Origin: Pseudomonadota bacterium
GTDB lineage: Bacteria; Tectomicrobia; Entotheonellia; Entotheonellales; Entotheonellaceae
DNA: 64,000 bases
Assembly (NCBI GenBank): GCA_005777235.1
Contig: SXND01000083.1
Coordinates: 1-64,000, forward strand
Direction: 5' to 3'
This document shows positions 7,087 through 15,969 of this stretch, piece by piece. The notes below the pieces were generated by a model. That model did no database searches, was not told where the DNA came from, and saw only the letters and a list, made by a program, of their open reading frames with translations. A program made the translations under genes and the position numbers. How positions within the stretch are numbered: the first letter of the stretch is position 1; every line of letters starts with the position of its first letter.

Positions 7087-8432
7087 TTAAGCTGTTCCTG
7101 CACCGCATAAATATCTGATCCACGCGTCGCCAGATAGTGCAAGCGATCCGGCGCCGCAAAGACCAACTTGCCTCCACCGAGGCTGAAGAGCGTGTCGTAG
7201 GATTTCCCAGGGGCTCCATCCAGCGCCACGGACCAGCCTGAGTCACTCTGCACCCCATAGGCCAGATGCCGACTATCCGGGCTGAAGGCCAGTAGGCCCA
7301 CCTTCACCGCCGGATACGGTGGGCTCTCGCGTCCATCCAGCACCACCACCTGCTTAGTCGCCTCGTGTGCTACGGCATAGGCCAGGCGCCGACTATCCGG
7401 GCTAAACACCGGCCCGGCCACCCAGGCGCTGTACGCTTTGCTCGGTTGCCCATCCACCACGGCAACCCAGACATCGGTCGCGCTGTTAGCCGCATAGGCC
7501 AGGCGCTGGCTGTCCGGGCTAAAGGTCAGACTGCCGACCCCAATGCCTTGATACAGCGTGCCGGGTTGGCCATCGAGCACCACGTGTTGCTGTTGTCCCA
7601 CCTGCGCCACATAGGCCAGCCGTTGGCCATTAGGGCTAAACACAATGCTGCCGGCGCCAATGCCATCATAGGACGATCCAGGCTTGCCCGCCAGTATGAC
7701 GGACCATTGCTGCCCTTGGCGCACGCCATAGGCCAGGCGTTGACTATCGGGACTGAAGCGCAGGCTGTCCGCCACCAGCGCGTCGTAGCGTGGGCTCTCC
7801 TGCCCATCGAGCACCACCAGCATCTGTGCCCCCGAGGCCGCCCCGTAGGCCAGGCGCTTGCTATCAGGGCTCACGGTAATGCTCTCAGCCACAATCGCCG
7901 TGTAGGGGGGATGCTCTGTACTAGCGACCACCACCCGCATCCGCGACTCGAGCGCCGCAGCGTAGGCCACGTGCTGGCTATCAGGCCCCCAGCGCAAAGT
8001 GCCCAGCCCCAGCGCGGCGTAGGGTTTGGCGGCTTTGCCATCGACTACGAGGAACATCTGACGATCCTGTTGCACGCCATAGGCCAGCCGTTGGCTATTC
8101 GGGCTGAAGCGTAGCATGCCGCCCAAGATGGCTTGATAGGCTTGAGCAGCCTGACCATCGCGGATGATCACTTGCTTCTGGCCGAGACGCGCTCCATAGG
8201 CGAGGTGCTGATTATCCGGGCTGACCGCTATGAGTTCGGGCAGTAAGGTCGTAAAATCCATCTGCGCCAGGCGCTTTTCCGTCACCGTGCGCTGTGGGCT
8301 AGCCTGCTGCGCCGCGCCAGCGGCGGGCCACAGGAGCAGGGCGGATAACACGCACAGCAGGCCGATCTCGCGGGCCAGGCCCGCGAAGCGTGGGACTGGA
8401 TATCTCAAAGAGCCGTGGAACCCTCGGGGCAT
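7083..8432 (-). CDS. Exported beta-propeller (TolB/WD40-like repeat) protein
   Basis: The 449-aa product has an N-terminal hydrophobic segment consistent with a signal peptide (IGLLCVLSALLLWPAAGAAQQ). About ten repeats of roughly 40 residues follow, each containing a form of FSPDSQRLAYGV and a strand such as VVVLDGQESPPY. The pattern is that of TolB/PD40-type propeller blades. It probably acts in the periplasm as a binding scaffold, perhaps sensing or delivering a ligand for the coupled ABC system downstream. No enzymatic motif is seen. The repeats are similar at DNA level, so the locus may be prone to slippage or recombination. Confidence 0.8.
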   Translation of the reverse strand: MPRGFHGSLRYPVPRFAGLAREIGLLCVLSALLLWPAAGAAQQASPQRTVTEKRLAQMDFTTLLPELIAVSPDNQHLAYGARLGQKQVIIRDGQAAQAYQAILGGMLRFSPNSQRLAYGVQQDRQMFLVVDGKAAKPYAALGLGTLRWGPDSQHVAYAAALESRMRVVVASTEHPPYTAIVAESITVSPDSKRLAYGAASGAQMLVVLDGQESPRYDALVADSLRFSPDSQRLAYGVRQGQQWSVILAGKPGSSYDGIGAGSIVFSPNGQRLAYVAQVGQQQHVVLDGQPGTLYQGIGVGSLTFSPDSQRLAYAANSATDVWVAVVDGQPSKAYSAWVAGPVFSPDSRRLAYAVAHEATKQVVVLDGRESPPYPAVKVGLLAFSPDSRHLAYGVQSDSGWSVALDGAPGKSYDTLFSLGGGKLVFAAPDRLHYLATRGSDIYAVQEQLK

Positions 8433-8442
8433 GGGGCCATCC

Positions 8443-10080
8443 TTAGCGCATACGTGGTTGAATCTGGAAGGGCGGTACCCGCGTCGGCACCGGCACTTCG
8501 ATCACCGTTGGCTTCCCGGACGCCAGGGCCTCGTGCAGCACCTGGTCCAGCCGCTCCGGCTCGGTGCGGATACCCTGGGCGCCAAACACCCGGGCCACTT
8601 CCGCAAAGCTGGGATTATACAGCGCCGTGCCAATCTCACGCCCCTGGAAACGCGTGCGCTGATCGTTATTGGAGGCGCCAAAGGCGTTATCAACAAACAC
8701 CACCACCACGACACCAATGTTGTAATGCACCGCCGTTGCCAGTTCCGGCAGGGCGTACATAAACCCCCCATCGCCAGTAATCGCTACCACCGGACGCTCC
8801 GGTAGCGCCACTTTGGCCCCCAAAGCCACCGGAAAGCTAAAGCCCAGCGTCGCAAAGTACGACGACGTGATGTAGGTGCGCGGCTGGCGCGACTGGTACG
8901 CAAAATGCGCCCAGTAGCCCATGTTCGTGATGCCACTGACCACGACCGCGTCCTCAGGTAGCACGCGCTGCATGTTACGCCACATCTCCGCCTGCGCCGG
9001 GGCGTGGTCCTGCAGCCAGCGTTCCTGCAAGCGTCCCATGTCCTGCAATTCGGCGTCCGCCCAGCGCGGCGCCGGCGTGTCCTGGCGGCGGACCTCTTCG
9101 AGCAGCGCCTGCAAGCCAGCGCGGGCATCGGTCACCAGGCGCACCTCCGCCGGGTAGTTTTTGCCAATCACCGTCGGGTCAGCGTCGAGGTGGATCAGGC
9201 GCTGCGGCACCTGCACCGCATTGAGGCCAATCGCCTGTGTGGTCAGGCGCGTGCCCACCGCCAGCACCACATCGGCCTGCGGCATGGCCCAACTCGACGT
9301 CCCGTGGCCGTAATAGCCCACGCCGAGAGCCAGCCGGTGGTCTTCGGGAAAAGCGCCCTTGCCTTCGGCAGTGGTGGCAACGGGGGCGCCGAGCGCTTCG
9401 GCCAGGGCAATGAGTTCGCGTGAGGCATCGGCCAGGATGGCCCCACCACCAGCCCAGATAATCGGCTTGCGGGCGCCGCGTAACAGGTCGGCAGCGCGCC
9501 GCACCTGCGACCAATCCACGGGCGTGGTGCTGGCGCTGGCGGCGGCGGGAAATGTCACCTCGTCGCTGGCGGCGAGAATATCCGGGGCGATTTCCACCTC
9601 GGTGGGCCGGGGCCGTCCGCTGCGCATCTGGCGCATGGCTTCGTGGATGACGCCGGGGATCGAGGGCACGTCGTTGATACGCTGGCACCACTTTGTCACG
9701 GGACGAATAATGTCCATCTGGTCGTTGATTTCGTGCAGGGCGCCGCGATCACTGCCAATGTTATAACTTTCCACCTGCCCGGCCAGCAGCAACACCGGCG
9801 ACGACGCCGAGTAGGCCGTGCCCAGGGCGGCGCTGGCGTTCTGCACCCCCGGCCCCGGCACCACCATGGCCACACCGGGCCTGCCGGTGACGCGGGCGTA
9901 GCCATCGGCCATGTACGCGGTGGTCTGCTCGTGCCGCACGGTGAGGAGGCGCATGTCGGACTGGGCATAGAAGGCGTCGTACAGGTCCATGATCTGGACG
10001 CCGGGCAGGCCGAAGACGACCTCGACGCCTTCGTGCCGCAGGGCCTGGAGTACTGCTGCGCTCCCTGTCATCTGTGTCAT
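8443..10080 (-). CDS. Thiamine diphosphate-dependent enzyme, acetolactate synthase-like
   Basis: The 545-aa protein has the three domains of the ThDP decarboxylase/synthase family. The N-terminal Pyr domain carries the catalytic Glu (VRHEQTTAYMADGYARVTGRPG), the middle domain is nucleotide-binding-like (PIIWAGGGAI), and the PP domain has the ThDP/Mg motif starting GDGG and ending VFVDN. It could be an acetolactate synthase paralogue, oxalyl-CoA or benzoylformate decarboxylase-like enzyme. No FAD- or regulatory-subunit gene is adjacent, so a catabolic role is more likely than branched-chain synthesis. I start at the ATG at 10080 (MTQMTGSAAVLQAL), preceded by AAAGG; the longer track ORF reads through noncoding DNA. 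Confidence 0.85.
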   Translation of the reverse strand: MTQMTGSAAVLQALRHEGVEVVFGLPGVQIMDLYDAFYAQSDMRLLTVRHEQTTAYMADGYARVTGRPGVAMVVPGPGVQNASAALGTAYSASSPVLLLAGQVESYNIGSDRGALHEINDQMDIIRPVTKWCQRINDVPSIPGVIHEAMRQMRSGRPRPTEVEIAPDILAASDEVTFPAAASASTTPVDWSQVRRAADLLRGARKPIIWAGGGAILADASRELIALAEALGAPVATTAEGKGAFPEDHRLALGVGYYGHGTSSWAMPQADVVLAVGTRLTTQAIGLNAVQVPQRLIHLDADPTVIGKNYPAEVRLVTDARAGLQALLEEVRRQDTPAPRWADAELQDMGRLQERWLQDHAPAQAEMWRNMQRVLPEDAVVVSGITNMGYWAHFAYQSRQPRTYITSSYFATLGFSFPVALGAKVALPERPVVAITGDGGFMYALPELATAVHYNIGVVVVVFVDNAFGASNNDQRTRFQGREIGTALYNPSFAEVARVFGAQGIRTEPERLDQVLHEALASGKPTVIEVPVPTRVPPFQIQPRMR

Positions 10081-10163
10081 CGGTTGCCTTTCTGTGCTTA
10101 CAGGCCTTGTTCTGCAATGAACCGTGCGACGTCTTCGCGTCATCTGGCTCAGTCTTCCGTAAT

Positions 10164-10550
10164 GGTAACCGTTCACGTAGGGTAATTGAGGGGGAGGAGC
10201 CCAGCGACCTCTGCGACCGGCACCAACGTCCGTGTCTGCCCGTGAGGGCCGCGGTGGCCCCCGGGCTTGCGCCCACTGGGTGTGCGGCGCGGGCCGCTTC
10301 CGGGTGGGCGCGTCGCTCGCATGGGGGACGCGACGCGGTGCGAGCATGGTGCGGTCAGCGCTCCAGCCAGTCTTTTCCCGTCGCCTCCAGAGCGGCTACA
10401 CGGGCTTCGAGCGCAAGGAGAGAGTCCGGCGCTGCGCGTGGGATGCGATCCCCGATCTCTTCTGGCAGTGGAGGAGTAGGCGTCTGAGGCAGAGCATACG
10501 CCAGAGAAACTTACATGGGCAAGTTATATTTGAGTACGTGAACGGTTACC
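10164..10550. mobile_element. Inverted-repeat-bounded non-coding element, possibly an IS66-type MITE or remnant
   Basis: GGTAACCGTTCACGTA at 10164-10179 is repeated as its exact reverse complement TACGTGAACGGTTACC at 10535-10550, bounding about 387 bp with no credible ORF. The GTAA start of the arms resembles IS66-family ends as I remember them. The element sits between the ThDP gene and the aspartic-protease gene. It has no transposase, so it would be a deletion derivative. I could not define a target duplication. Confidence 0.45.
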
Positions 10551-10581
10551 CGTAATAAGGCCCCACACGATGTGATGATCT

Positions 10582-10968
10582 GTGATGATCAATGCTGTCA
10601 TACTCAGAATCCCCCTCACCGTACGTGGTCCCGCAGGTCAGGAACGAGAAGTCGAGGCAGTCATTGACACCGGGTTCGATGGGACACTCTCCCTCCCCCT
10701 TGCAGACATCATCGCTCTGGGCTTGCCGTGGCGTCGACGTGGACGTGCGCTCCTGGCCGATGGTACGGAAAGCGTCTTTGACATCTATGAAGCAACCGTC
10801 GTCTGGGATGGCATGCCCCCACGCGTGGCCATCGATGCTGCGGACATTGACCCGCTCGTCGGGATGCTCCTCCTGAATGGCTATGAGCTGACGATTCAAG
10901 CGGTGGTCGGTGGGCAGGTCTACATTACCGTAGGCTCCGTAAAGCCTCGCCATGCATGGCGGGGATAG
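10582..10968 (+). CDS. Clan AA retropepsin-like aspartic protease
   Basis: A 128-aa protein with the retropepsin-like active-site motif VIDTGFDGTLSLP at residues 28-40 and a later hydrophobic-hydrophobic-Gly strand (VGMLLLNGYELTI), the size and pattern of small bacterial clan AA proteases (AF_0612 type). Such proteins act as homodimers; substrates are unknown. The start is uncertain between two adjacent ATGs. The last residues (KPRHAWRG) read into the palindrome CGCCATGCATGGCG, which I take to be the edge of the next mobile element, so the native C terminus may have been replaced by that insertion. Confidence 0.7.
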   Translation: MMINAVILRIPLTVRGPAGQEREVEAVIDTGFDGTLSLPLADIIALGLPWRRRGRALLADGTESVFDIYEATVVWDGMPPRVAIDAADIDPLVGMLLLNGYELTIQAVVGGQVYITVGSVKPRHAWRG

Positions 10969-11039
10969 AAGGAGCTTGGCCCAACGGGCCACCAGGGTGC
11001 AACGACCGCAAAAAAAAGTAGAGCAGTGCGGTAGGGAAA

Positions 11040-11190
11040 AATCACACGCCACCAGTCTTCGACTCCGCAAGGACGCCAAGCGGCTCGTGCGGGCACTGGC
11101 AGACCCATCGGCCGTCAGTCTGATGGCCCTGCTTGCCGTGATGAGCCGCGCCCAGGCGAAGCGTGCGGGGAGCAAGGGAGCGACCGCCAG
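11040..11190 (+). pseudogene. Relic of the RHH-like small ORF that precedes tnpB
   Basis: In the frame of ORF 10952-11464 the peptide TSLRLRKDAKRLVRALADPS followed by AVSLMALLAVMSRAQAKRAG aligns with the intact 48-aa ORF at 34626-34772 (STSMTLTRKAKRLLWALADKSGIGMSAKLETIIREQAKREG). It has no start codon of its own and runs on into the tnpB relic. The pattern (beta strand then two helices, A-K-R-L then A-x-L) resembles CopG/Arc ribbon-helix-helix proteins. Confidence 0.45.
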
Positions 11191-12345
11191 ACATGCATGG
11201 ACACACGGTACCGGAGCAAGCACCGGAAGCGGGTGCCTCGCCCGAGGCATGTGGGCGGTGCCATCCACCACCACACGATGGCGCTGCACCAACGCGACGA
11301 CCGCCTGGACAAGCACCCTCTGTCGCTGTCGACGCTCCACGCCCACCTGGCCACGTGGAAACGCCTGCCGCAGTCTGCCTGGGGGCGGCAGCGCGGTGCG
11401 CAAGCCCTCCAAGAGAGTGCCCGCCGCATCGCCACGGGCTCTCAGCGCGTCTTGGCCACCCTGAAGGCGCACACAGCCGGCAAGACCACGCGGCGTATGG
11501 GTCCGCCCACGTGTCGCACGATTCGTCAGGCCAAGTCGTGCACGCGCACGCACGCGCACGCACGCGAGCTGGATGCTGCGGGGCGGCACCCGGCTGCAGA
11601 TCGGCACGACCGTCGACACGTTGGCCAAGTCGCGGGAGCTCCTGGGCACGAGCAAACCGGTAACCATTACGCGCGGTCCGCTGGGCGCTCTGGGCGTCTC
11701 GTGCTCCGGTGTCGTTGCAGCCCACCCCCTCGACCGAGCGATGCCGGGTCAAAGCGCAGGCTGTGCCTGTGGGGTGACGACGTATCGCACCGGCAGTGAT
11801 GGGACGGCGTACCACGCTCCGCACCCCTGCACGCCGCGTCTCACGGCGCGGGCACCCGCCACCCGGCAGCTGTCCCGCCAGGGGCACGGCTCGTGCCAGC
11901 GCCACCAGGCACGGTGGCCCCTGGCGCGTGTCCACCGGCGTGTCGCCCCTGTCCGTCAGGCGTTTCACGGGGAGCGGACGCACGCGTGGTGGGCGCAGGA
12001 CGCCAGCATCCGCCTGGAAACGCGGCCCCTGCAGGGCAGGCACGCGCGGTGGGGCCGCAAGGGCTCGGACCGGGGCTGTGCCAGTTGCGTGGACATCCGG
12101 CCCCATGGTGCCGCCAACACGGGTGTCCTGGTGCAGCCTGTGGGGCGAGGGTTTCCCGCGACCACGTAGTGTGTTCCGTGTCGACCCCTGCACGCCCATC
12201 TCATGCTCCGTGATCGGGTCTGGCCCTGGGATGCCTGCGGTGGCACGCCTCAGCGCGACCTCCATGCCGCGCGCCATCTCGATCAGGAAGGGGCGTCTGC
12301 CTGTGGGGGACATCCTGTCAGTCTGGCTGCGGCCAGCGTGGATGG
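11190..12345 (+). pseudogene. tnpB: tnpB pseudogene, multiple frameshifts
   Basis: Successive frames give HVGGAIHHHTMALHQRDDRL, AGKTTRRMGPPTCR, VTITRGPLGALGV, GQSAGCACGVTTYRTGSDGT and RQAFHGERTHAWW. They align block for block with the intron-split tnpB at 31.1-34.6 kb (HVGGAIHNPCIALHRRYDRL, AGKITRRVGPPTFR, VTIKRDPLGDVYV, GHSAGFACGLTTYLTGSDGT, RQAFHGELAHALC). At least two frame changes separate them, around 11.55 and 12.15 kb. The RuvC-I position reads Ala (GCAC), not Asp. Many differences from the other copy are A to C or T to G. Confidence 0.65.
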
Positions 12346-12350
12346 TTGCT

Positions 12351-12383
12351 CCCAGACCCCGGCATGCATGCCGGGGAGTCTGG
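12351..12383. repeat. Imperfect palindrome, probable IS right end
   Basis: A 33-nt imperfect inverted repeat with a perfect CCCCGGCATGCATGCCGGGG core at 12357-12376 and CCAGA/TCTGG flanks. It is typical of the subterminal hairpins recognised by TnpA-Y1 transposases and sits just past the tnpB relic. Confidence 0.55.
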
Positions 12384-12521
12384 CAAAGTCCTACCACAGA
12401 AGAGCCAGCCCCATCAGGGTGTCCAGTAACGCCTTCCAGCTTGCCTGCACCGCGCGCCATCCCCTACAATGCGTCCCAGAGCACCGACAGGATCTTCCTT
12501 GCCACGCACGAGGGAAATACC

Positions 12522-14546
12522 ATGAGCCAACAGATACGGACCATGTGCCCAATGAGCTGCCATCCGACCCTCTGCGGCATGATCGCCGAAGTCGAGGACG
12601 GCAAACTGCTGCGCATTACCGGCGACAAAGACAATCCCGACAGCCAGGGGTTTCTGTGCGTGCGCGGGCAAGCGTCGCGCGAAGTCATCGACAACCCCCA
12701 GCGTCTCCTGCATCCATTGATCCGTGACCGCCGGACTGAAGATGCCTGGCGTGAGGCGAGCTGGGAAGAAGTGTTAGAGCGTATTGCCACACGTATGCAG
12801 GCCGCCGGGCGTGAAGCGGTGGGCATCTGGTCCGGGCATGGCGCCTCGGCCAACAACTACGGCACCCGTATCGGCGGGCAACTGTTGCGGCGTTTTGCCA
12901 ACCTGTACGGCTGCCAGTGGTGGAGCGGCGCGATCATCTGCTGGGGACTCGGCGGCTTTGGCCTCGGGCTCACCGGAGTGCTAGAAACTAACACCAAAGA
13001 AGACATGGGCCAGCACGCCGACTTGATTGTGCTGTGGGGCGCCAACCTGGCCAGCCAGCCCAACACCAGTCGGCATCTCATCGCCGCCAAACGGCGTGGC
13101 GCCCATATCGTGACCATTGACGTGCGCGACACCGAAGCCGCGGCACACTCCGACGAGGTGCTGCGACTGCGCCCTGGCACTGACACGGCCCTGGCCCTGG
13201 CCTTGATGCACGTCATCATCACCGAAGGGTTGCAGGACCAGGCGTTCGTGGCCCAGCACACCGTCGGCTTCGAGGCCCTGGCGGCGCATGTACAATCCTC
13301 TACCCCGGCCTGGGCCGCCGCCATCACCGGCATCCCTGCCGAGCGCATTGTCGCGCTGGCGCGGCGTTATGCCAGCACGCGCCCGGCCATGATCGTGCTG
13401 GGCGGCAGCTCCATGCACAAAGGCGTCAACACCTGGCAAGCCGCCCGCGCCATTGCCTGCCTGCCTGGGCTGACCGGCAATCTGGGCCTGCCCGGAGCTG
13501 GCTTTGGCCCGCGGCACGGCTCATCTTCGCACGGCCAGGGCCTGGCCAATATCGCTACCGATGAGCGCCGCCCACCCGGCACTTACATCCCGAGTCAGAT
13601 GTCGCGCATGACTGAAGCCTTTCAGGCCGGTCAGTTAAAAGTCCTGCTACTGTTTGGAGCCAATCTGCTGTCCTCCTTTGCCGACGCCAATGCCATGGCC
13701 GCAGGCCTGGCGCAGGTCGATCTGGTGGTCAGCCACGATCTGTTCATGAACGACACGTCGCGCCGCTTTGCCGACATTATCCTGCCCGGCACCGCCTGGC
13801 TGGAGGAACTGGGCTGCAAGATGACCAACACCCATCTCTACCTCATGGAGCAAGCCCTGGCGGCCCCAGTGCAGACGCGCTCTCTGACGCAAGTGATACG
13901 GGCCCTGGCCGACCACATGGGGCTGGACGACTTCTTCCCCTGGGCCACGGAAGAGGCGATGATTGACGCCATTCTGCACCATCCGGCGACAGGTCACACT
14001 ACGGTCGCCGGGCTGCGTGCCGCGGGCGGCATTGGGGCCCTCAACATCTCGCATGTGGCGCATCCTGACCGGCGTTTTAGCACGCCGTCCGGCAAAGTCG
14101 AGTTCTACTCGCAGCGTGCTGCCGATCTCGGCATGCCGCCCCTGCCGGTGCACCTGGCCTCGACCAATGCCCTGCAACCGTTGACCCTGGCCCAGGGGCG
14201 CACGCTGACCCACTTCCATAGCTTCTACGACCATGGCCGAGCCCTCCCCACGCTGGCAAAACTCGACCCAGAACCCTGTGTATGGATTTCGCCCACTGAT
14301 GCTGCGGCACGCCAGATCGTCGATGGCCAGGAGATGCGCCTGCTCAACGAACGCGGCGTCTTGCAAGCGCGGGCCCATGTGACGACGCGCGTTCCCGCCG
14401 GCACGGTGTGGATGCGCGATGGCTGGCAGGGGCTCAACTGTGTGACCTCCGGGGAAGCCTGCATCCCTGATGCTGCGGTGGATCTGTTCCCGTTTGCCGC
14501 GGGCCAGGCGGCCTTTGAGGCCATGGTGGAAGCGGCGCCGTTGTAG
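12522..14546 (+). CDS. Molybdopterin-dependent oxidoreductase (4Fe-4S, DMSO-reductase family)
   Basis: A 674-aa cytosolic-looking enzyme. The N-terminal Fe-S cluster ligands are in MCPMSCHPTLCG with the fourth Cys in GFLCVRG. The molybdopterin domains follow (LIVLWGANLASQPNTSRHLIAAKRRG, VVSHDLFMNDTSRRFADIILPGTAWLEE, HPDRRFSTPSGKVEFYS) and a C-terminal dinucleotide-binding barrel (VWISPTDAAARQIVDGQEMRLLNERG). No twin-arginine signal is visible. Physiological substrate unknown; formate, acetylene-hydratase-like or thiosulfate-type activities cannot be separated by eye. The start at 12522 has GAGGGA upstream; the longer track ORF is read-through from the tnpB relic. Confidence 0.88.
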   Translation: MSQQIRTMCPMSCHPTLCGMIAEVEDGKLLRITGDKDNPDSQGFLCVRGQASREVIDNPQRLLHPLIRDRRTEDAWREASWEEVLERIATRMQAAGREAVGIWSGHGASANNYGTRIGGQLLRRFANLYGCQWWSGAIICWGLGGFGLGLTGVLETNTKEDMGQHADLIVLWGANLASQPNTSRHLIAAKRRGAHIVTIDVRDTEAAAHSDEVLRLRPGTDTALALALMHVIITEGLQDQAFVAQHTVGFEALAAHVQSSTPAWAAAITGIPAERIVALARRYASTRPAMIVLGGSSMHKGVNTWQAARAIACLPGLTGNLGLPGAGFGPRHGSSSHGQGLANIATDERRPPGTYIPSQMSRMTEAFQAGQLKVLLLFGANLLSSFADANAMAAGLAQVDLVVSHDLFMNDTSRRFADIILPGTAWLEELGCKMTNTHLYLMEQALAAPVQTRSLTQVIRALADHMGLDDFFPWATEEAMIDAILHHPATGHTTVAGLRAAGGIGALNISHVAHPDRRFSTPSGKVEFYSQRAADLGMPPLPVHLASTNALQPLTLAQGRTLTHFHSFYDHGRALPTLAKLDPEPCVWISPTDAAARQIVDGQEMRLLNERGVLQARAHVTTRVPAGTVWMRDGWQGLNCVTSGEACIPDAAVDLFPFAAGQAAFEAMVEAAPL

Positions 14547-14610
14547 CCCGTCCCCTCGCCTCGGGGAGCGCGCATCGTGGGAGGTCTGTCAGGCTACACG
14601 CCTATCCCAG

Positions 14611-14636
14611 TAGGGGCGACCGGCCGGTCGCCCCTA
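14611..14636. repeat. Perfect 26-bp palindrome
   Basis: Each arm is TAGGGGCGACC and the centre is GGCC, giving a self-complementary 26-mer between two convergent genes. It may serve as a bidirectional terminator or a dispersed REP-like repeat. No T-run follows. Confidence 0.6.
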
Positions 14637-14706
14637 TCACGCAAACCGGCCGATGGCTGGCCTACCGGGAGAGGCTCTCAGCACGGCCAGTGTCCTCCCC
14701 GAGGCG

Positions 14707-15366
14707 TTAAAAGCCCAAGGCACGTAGCCGTTCCACACTCAAGCCGGCGCTGGCCGGCGTGCTGGCCGAGGTGCCAAAGATCTGCGCCAGGTATTTCCGC
14801 ACATACTTGCCCAGCATATCGACCTCTAAATTAACCGCATCACCGACGTGCCGGTCGCCCAGGGTGGTGTGCGACAACGTGTAGGGAATCAGCGCCACGC
14901 TGCAAAAATCTGTCCCCACATCCACTAGCGTCAGACTCACGCCATCAATGGTGATCGAGCCTTTCGGCACCATACCACTGGCCAACTCGGCGCTACAGGA
15001 GACAAAGAGCCGTATGTCTTCCTGCTGGCGTCGCCACTCGTGAATCGTGCCCGTGCCATCGACATGTCCCTGCACCAGATGGCCATCGTAGCGCCCATCG
15101 GCCCGCAAGGCACGTTCGAGGTTCACCCGACTACCAGCCCGCAGATGGCCCAGGTTGGTGATATCGGCCGTTTCCTGCACCATCTCAAACGACATGGCGG
15201 CGCCGTCAATGGTGGTGACGGTGAGGTCCGTGCCGTTGATGGCAATGCTGTCCCCCAGCCGCACGCCGTCGACAATGGGGCCACAATCAATGGTGAATTG
15301 CACCACTTTGCCACGCGGACGCACCCCTGTCACTGTCCCAACGTGTTCCACAATCCCTGTAAACAT
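14707..15366 (-). CDS. ribE: Riboflavin synthase alpha subunit
   Basis: Catalyses dismutation of two 6,7-dimethyl-8-ribityllumazine molecules to riboflavin. The 219-aa protein starts with the diagnostic MFTGIVEHVGTV and shows the duplicated lumazine-binding fold: half 1 (GDSIAINGTDLTVT, FEMVQET, NLERAL) and half 2 (HLVQGHVDGTGTI, GSITIDGVSLTLVDV, HTTLGDRHVGDAVNLEVDMLGKYVRKYL). In half 1 the usual Cys of the GVCLTV motif is Asp (GTDLTV). Length is normal. A stand-alone GTP cyclohydrolase II gene lies 1.2 kb away on the other strand; the rest of the riboflavin pathway is not in the window. Confidence 0.93.
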   Translation of the reverse strand: MFTGIVEHVGTVTGVRPRGKVVQFTIDCGPIVDGVRLGDSIAINGTDLTVTTIDGAAMSFEMVQETADITNLGHLRAGSRVNLERALRADGRYDGHLVQGHVDGTGTIHEWRRQQEDIRLFVSCSAELASGMVPKGSITIDGVSLTLVDVGTDFCSVALIPYTLSHTTLGDRHVGDAVNLEVDMLGKYVRKYLAQIFGTSASTPASAGLSVERLRALGF

Positions 15367-15372
15367 ATGTCC

Positions 15373-15720
15373 TCACAGTTCCATTAAGATGCGCAGCATA
15401 TCCGCCACTTTGTGTAACGTCACTGCGGAAACGCTCCCCCAGGCCCGTGGTCCCAGCCGATCTTTGGTAATGGAGCGGAGCGCGTCACACACAATGTAGC
15501 TCCGTGCCGAGACACCGCCTTCGGGTGGGTCAATGGCCACATGGAGGGGAATCCCTCGATCCATACGGGTTAATGGGAGCACGACCACCAGATCTGCCGG
15601 ACCGTGATTGAAGGTATCGGTCGAGATGATTAACACCGGGCGTGCTCCCGTTTGTTCGTGGCCGCGTGTCGGATGCAAGTCTGCCAGCCAGATTTCGCCA
15701 CGATACGGCAGAGAGGACAT
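15373..15720 (-). CDS. mazF: MazF/PemK-type toxin
   Basis: A 115-aa protein of the PemK/MazF endoribonuclease family. It begins YRGEIWLADLHPTRGHEQTGARPVLIIS, the diagnostic N-terminal block including the GHEQ..RPVLI motif. VVLPLTRMD and the later SYIVCDALRSITKDRLGP and LHKVADMLRILM blocks fit the family. Such toxins cleave mRNA and are held inactive by a small antitoxin. Its ATG follows the antitoxin TAA directly (TAAATG), giving the usual antitoxin-toxin order. Confidence 0.92.
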   Translation of the reverse strand: MSSLPYRGEIWLADLHPTRGHEQTGARPVLIISTDTFNHGPADLVVVLPLTRMDRGIPLHVAIDPPEGGVSARSYIVCDALRSITKDRLGPRAWGSVSAVTLHKVADMLRILMEL

Positions 15721-15969
15721 TTAGGTATTCTCCAAACCATCAGCCAGAGTCTGGTCCCACGCCAGGCGTTCCTGCTCCAGCTCTGCCCAAGCCGTCGGAG
15801 CGGTGTGGAGAGCCGCATACGCGGCATTGGTCGCCTCCAAGAGCTGCTGGCGGCGATATTGCTCCACCGCCTGCTCCAAGACCGCCTGCATCGAGCTGCT
15901 GGATGTCTGGGCGAGATCCTGGAGCAGATCATGTGTGCGTAAGGAAACGCGAATCGTCGTGGTCGTCAT
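15721..15969 (-). CDS. Antitoxin partner of the MazF-type toxin
   Basis: An 82-aa protein starting MTTTTIRVSLRTHDLLQDLAQTSSSSMQAVLEQAVEQY. The N terminus has the strand-helix-helix pattern of ribbon-helix-helix antitoxins (TTIRVSLRTHDLLQDLA). The C-terminal half is acidic (APTAWAELEQERLAWDQTLADGLEN), as expected for the toxin-neutralising tail. It lies immediately upstream of mazF in the same operon and probably autoregulates it. Confidence 0.85.
   Translation of the reverse strand: MTTTTIRVSLRTHDLLQDLAQTSSSSMQAVLEQAVEQYRRQQLLEATNAAYAALHTAPTAWAELEQERLAWDQTLADGLENT

Larger units (their letters stand above)
10945..12383 (+). mobile_element. Decayed IS200/IS605-type (IS1341-like) element
   Basis: The region begins with the palindrome CCTCGCCATGCATGGCGGGG and ends with an imperfect palindrome that starts CCAGACCCCGGC and ends GCCGGGGAGTCTGG. 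Between them lie a relic of the small RHH-like ORF and a frameshifted tnpB. The right palindrome shares GGGGAGTCTGG with the right end of the intron-split element near 31.07 kb, so both belong to one IS group. No tnpA is present. Confidence 0.55.

Noticed and set aside
10546-11667. 373-aa minus-strand ORF opposite the aspartic protease
   Set aside because: The + strand carries the DTG protease motif; the minus-strand product is low-complexity.
11042-12460. 472-aa minus-strand ORF opposite the tnpB relic
   Set aside because: Long antisense frames are expected in GC-rich DNA; Arg/Pro-rich composition and no domain, while the + strand shows clear TnpB blocks.
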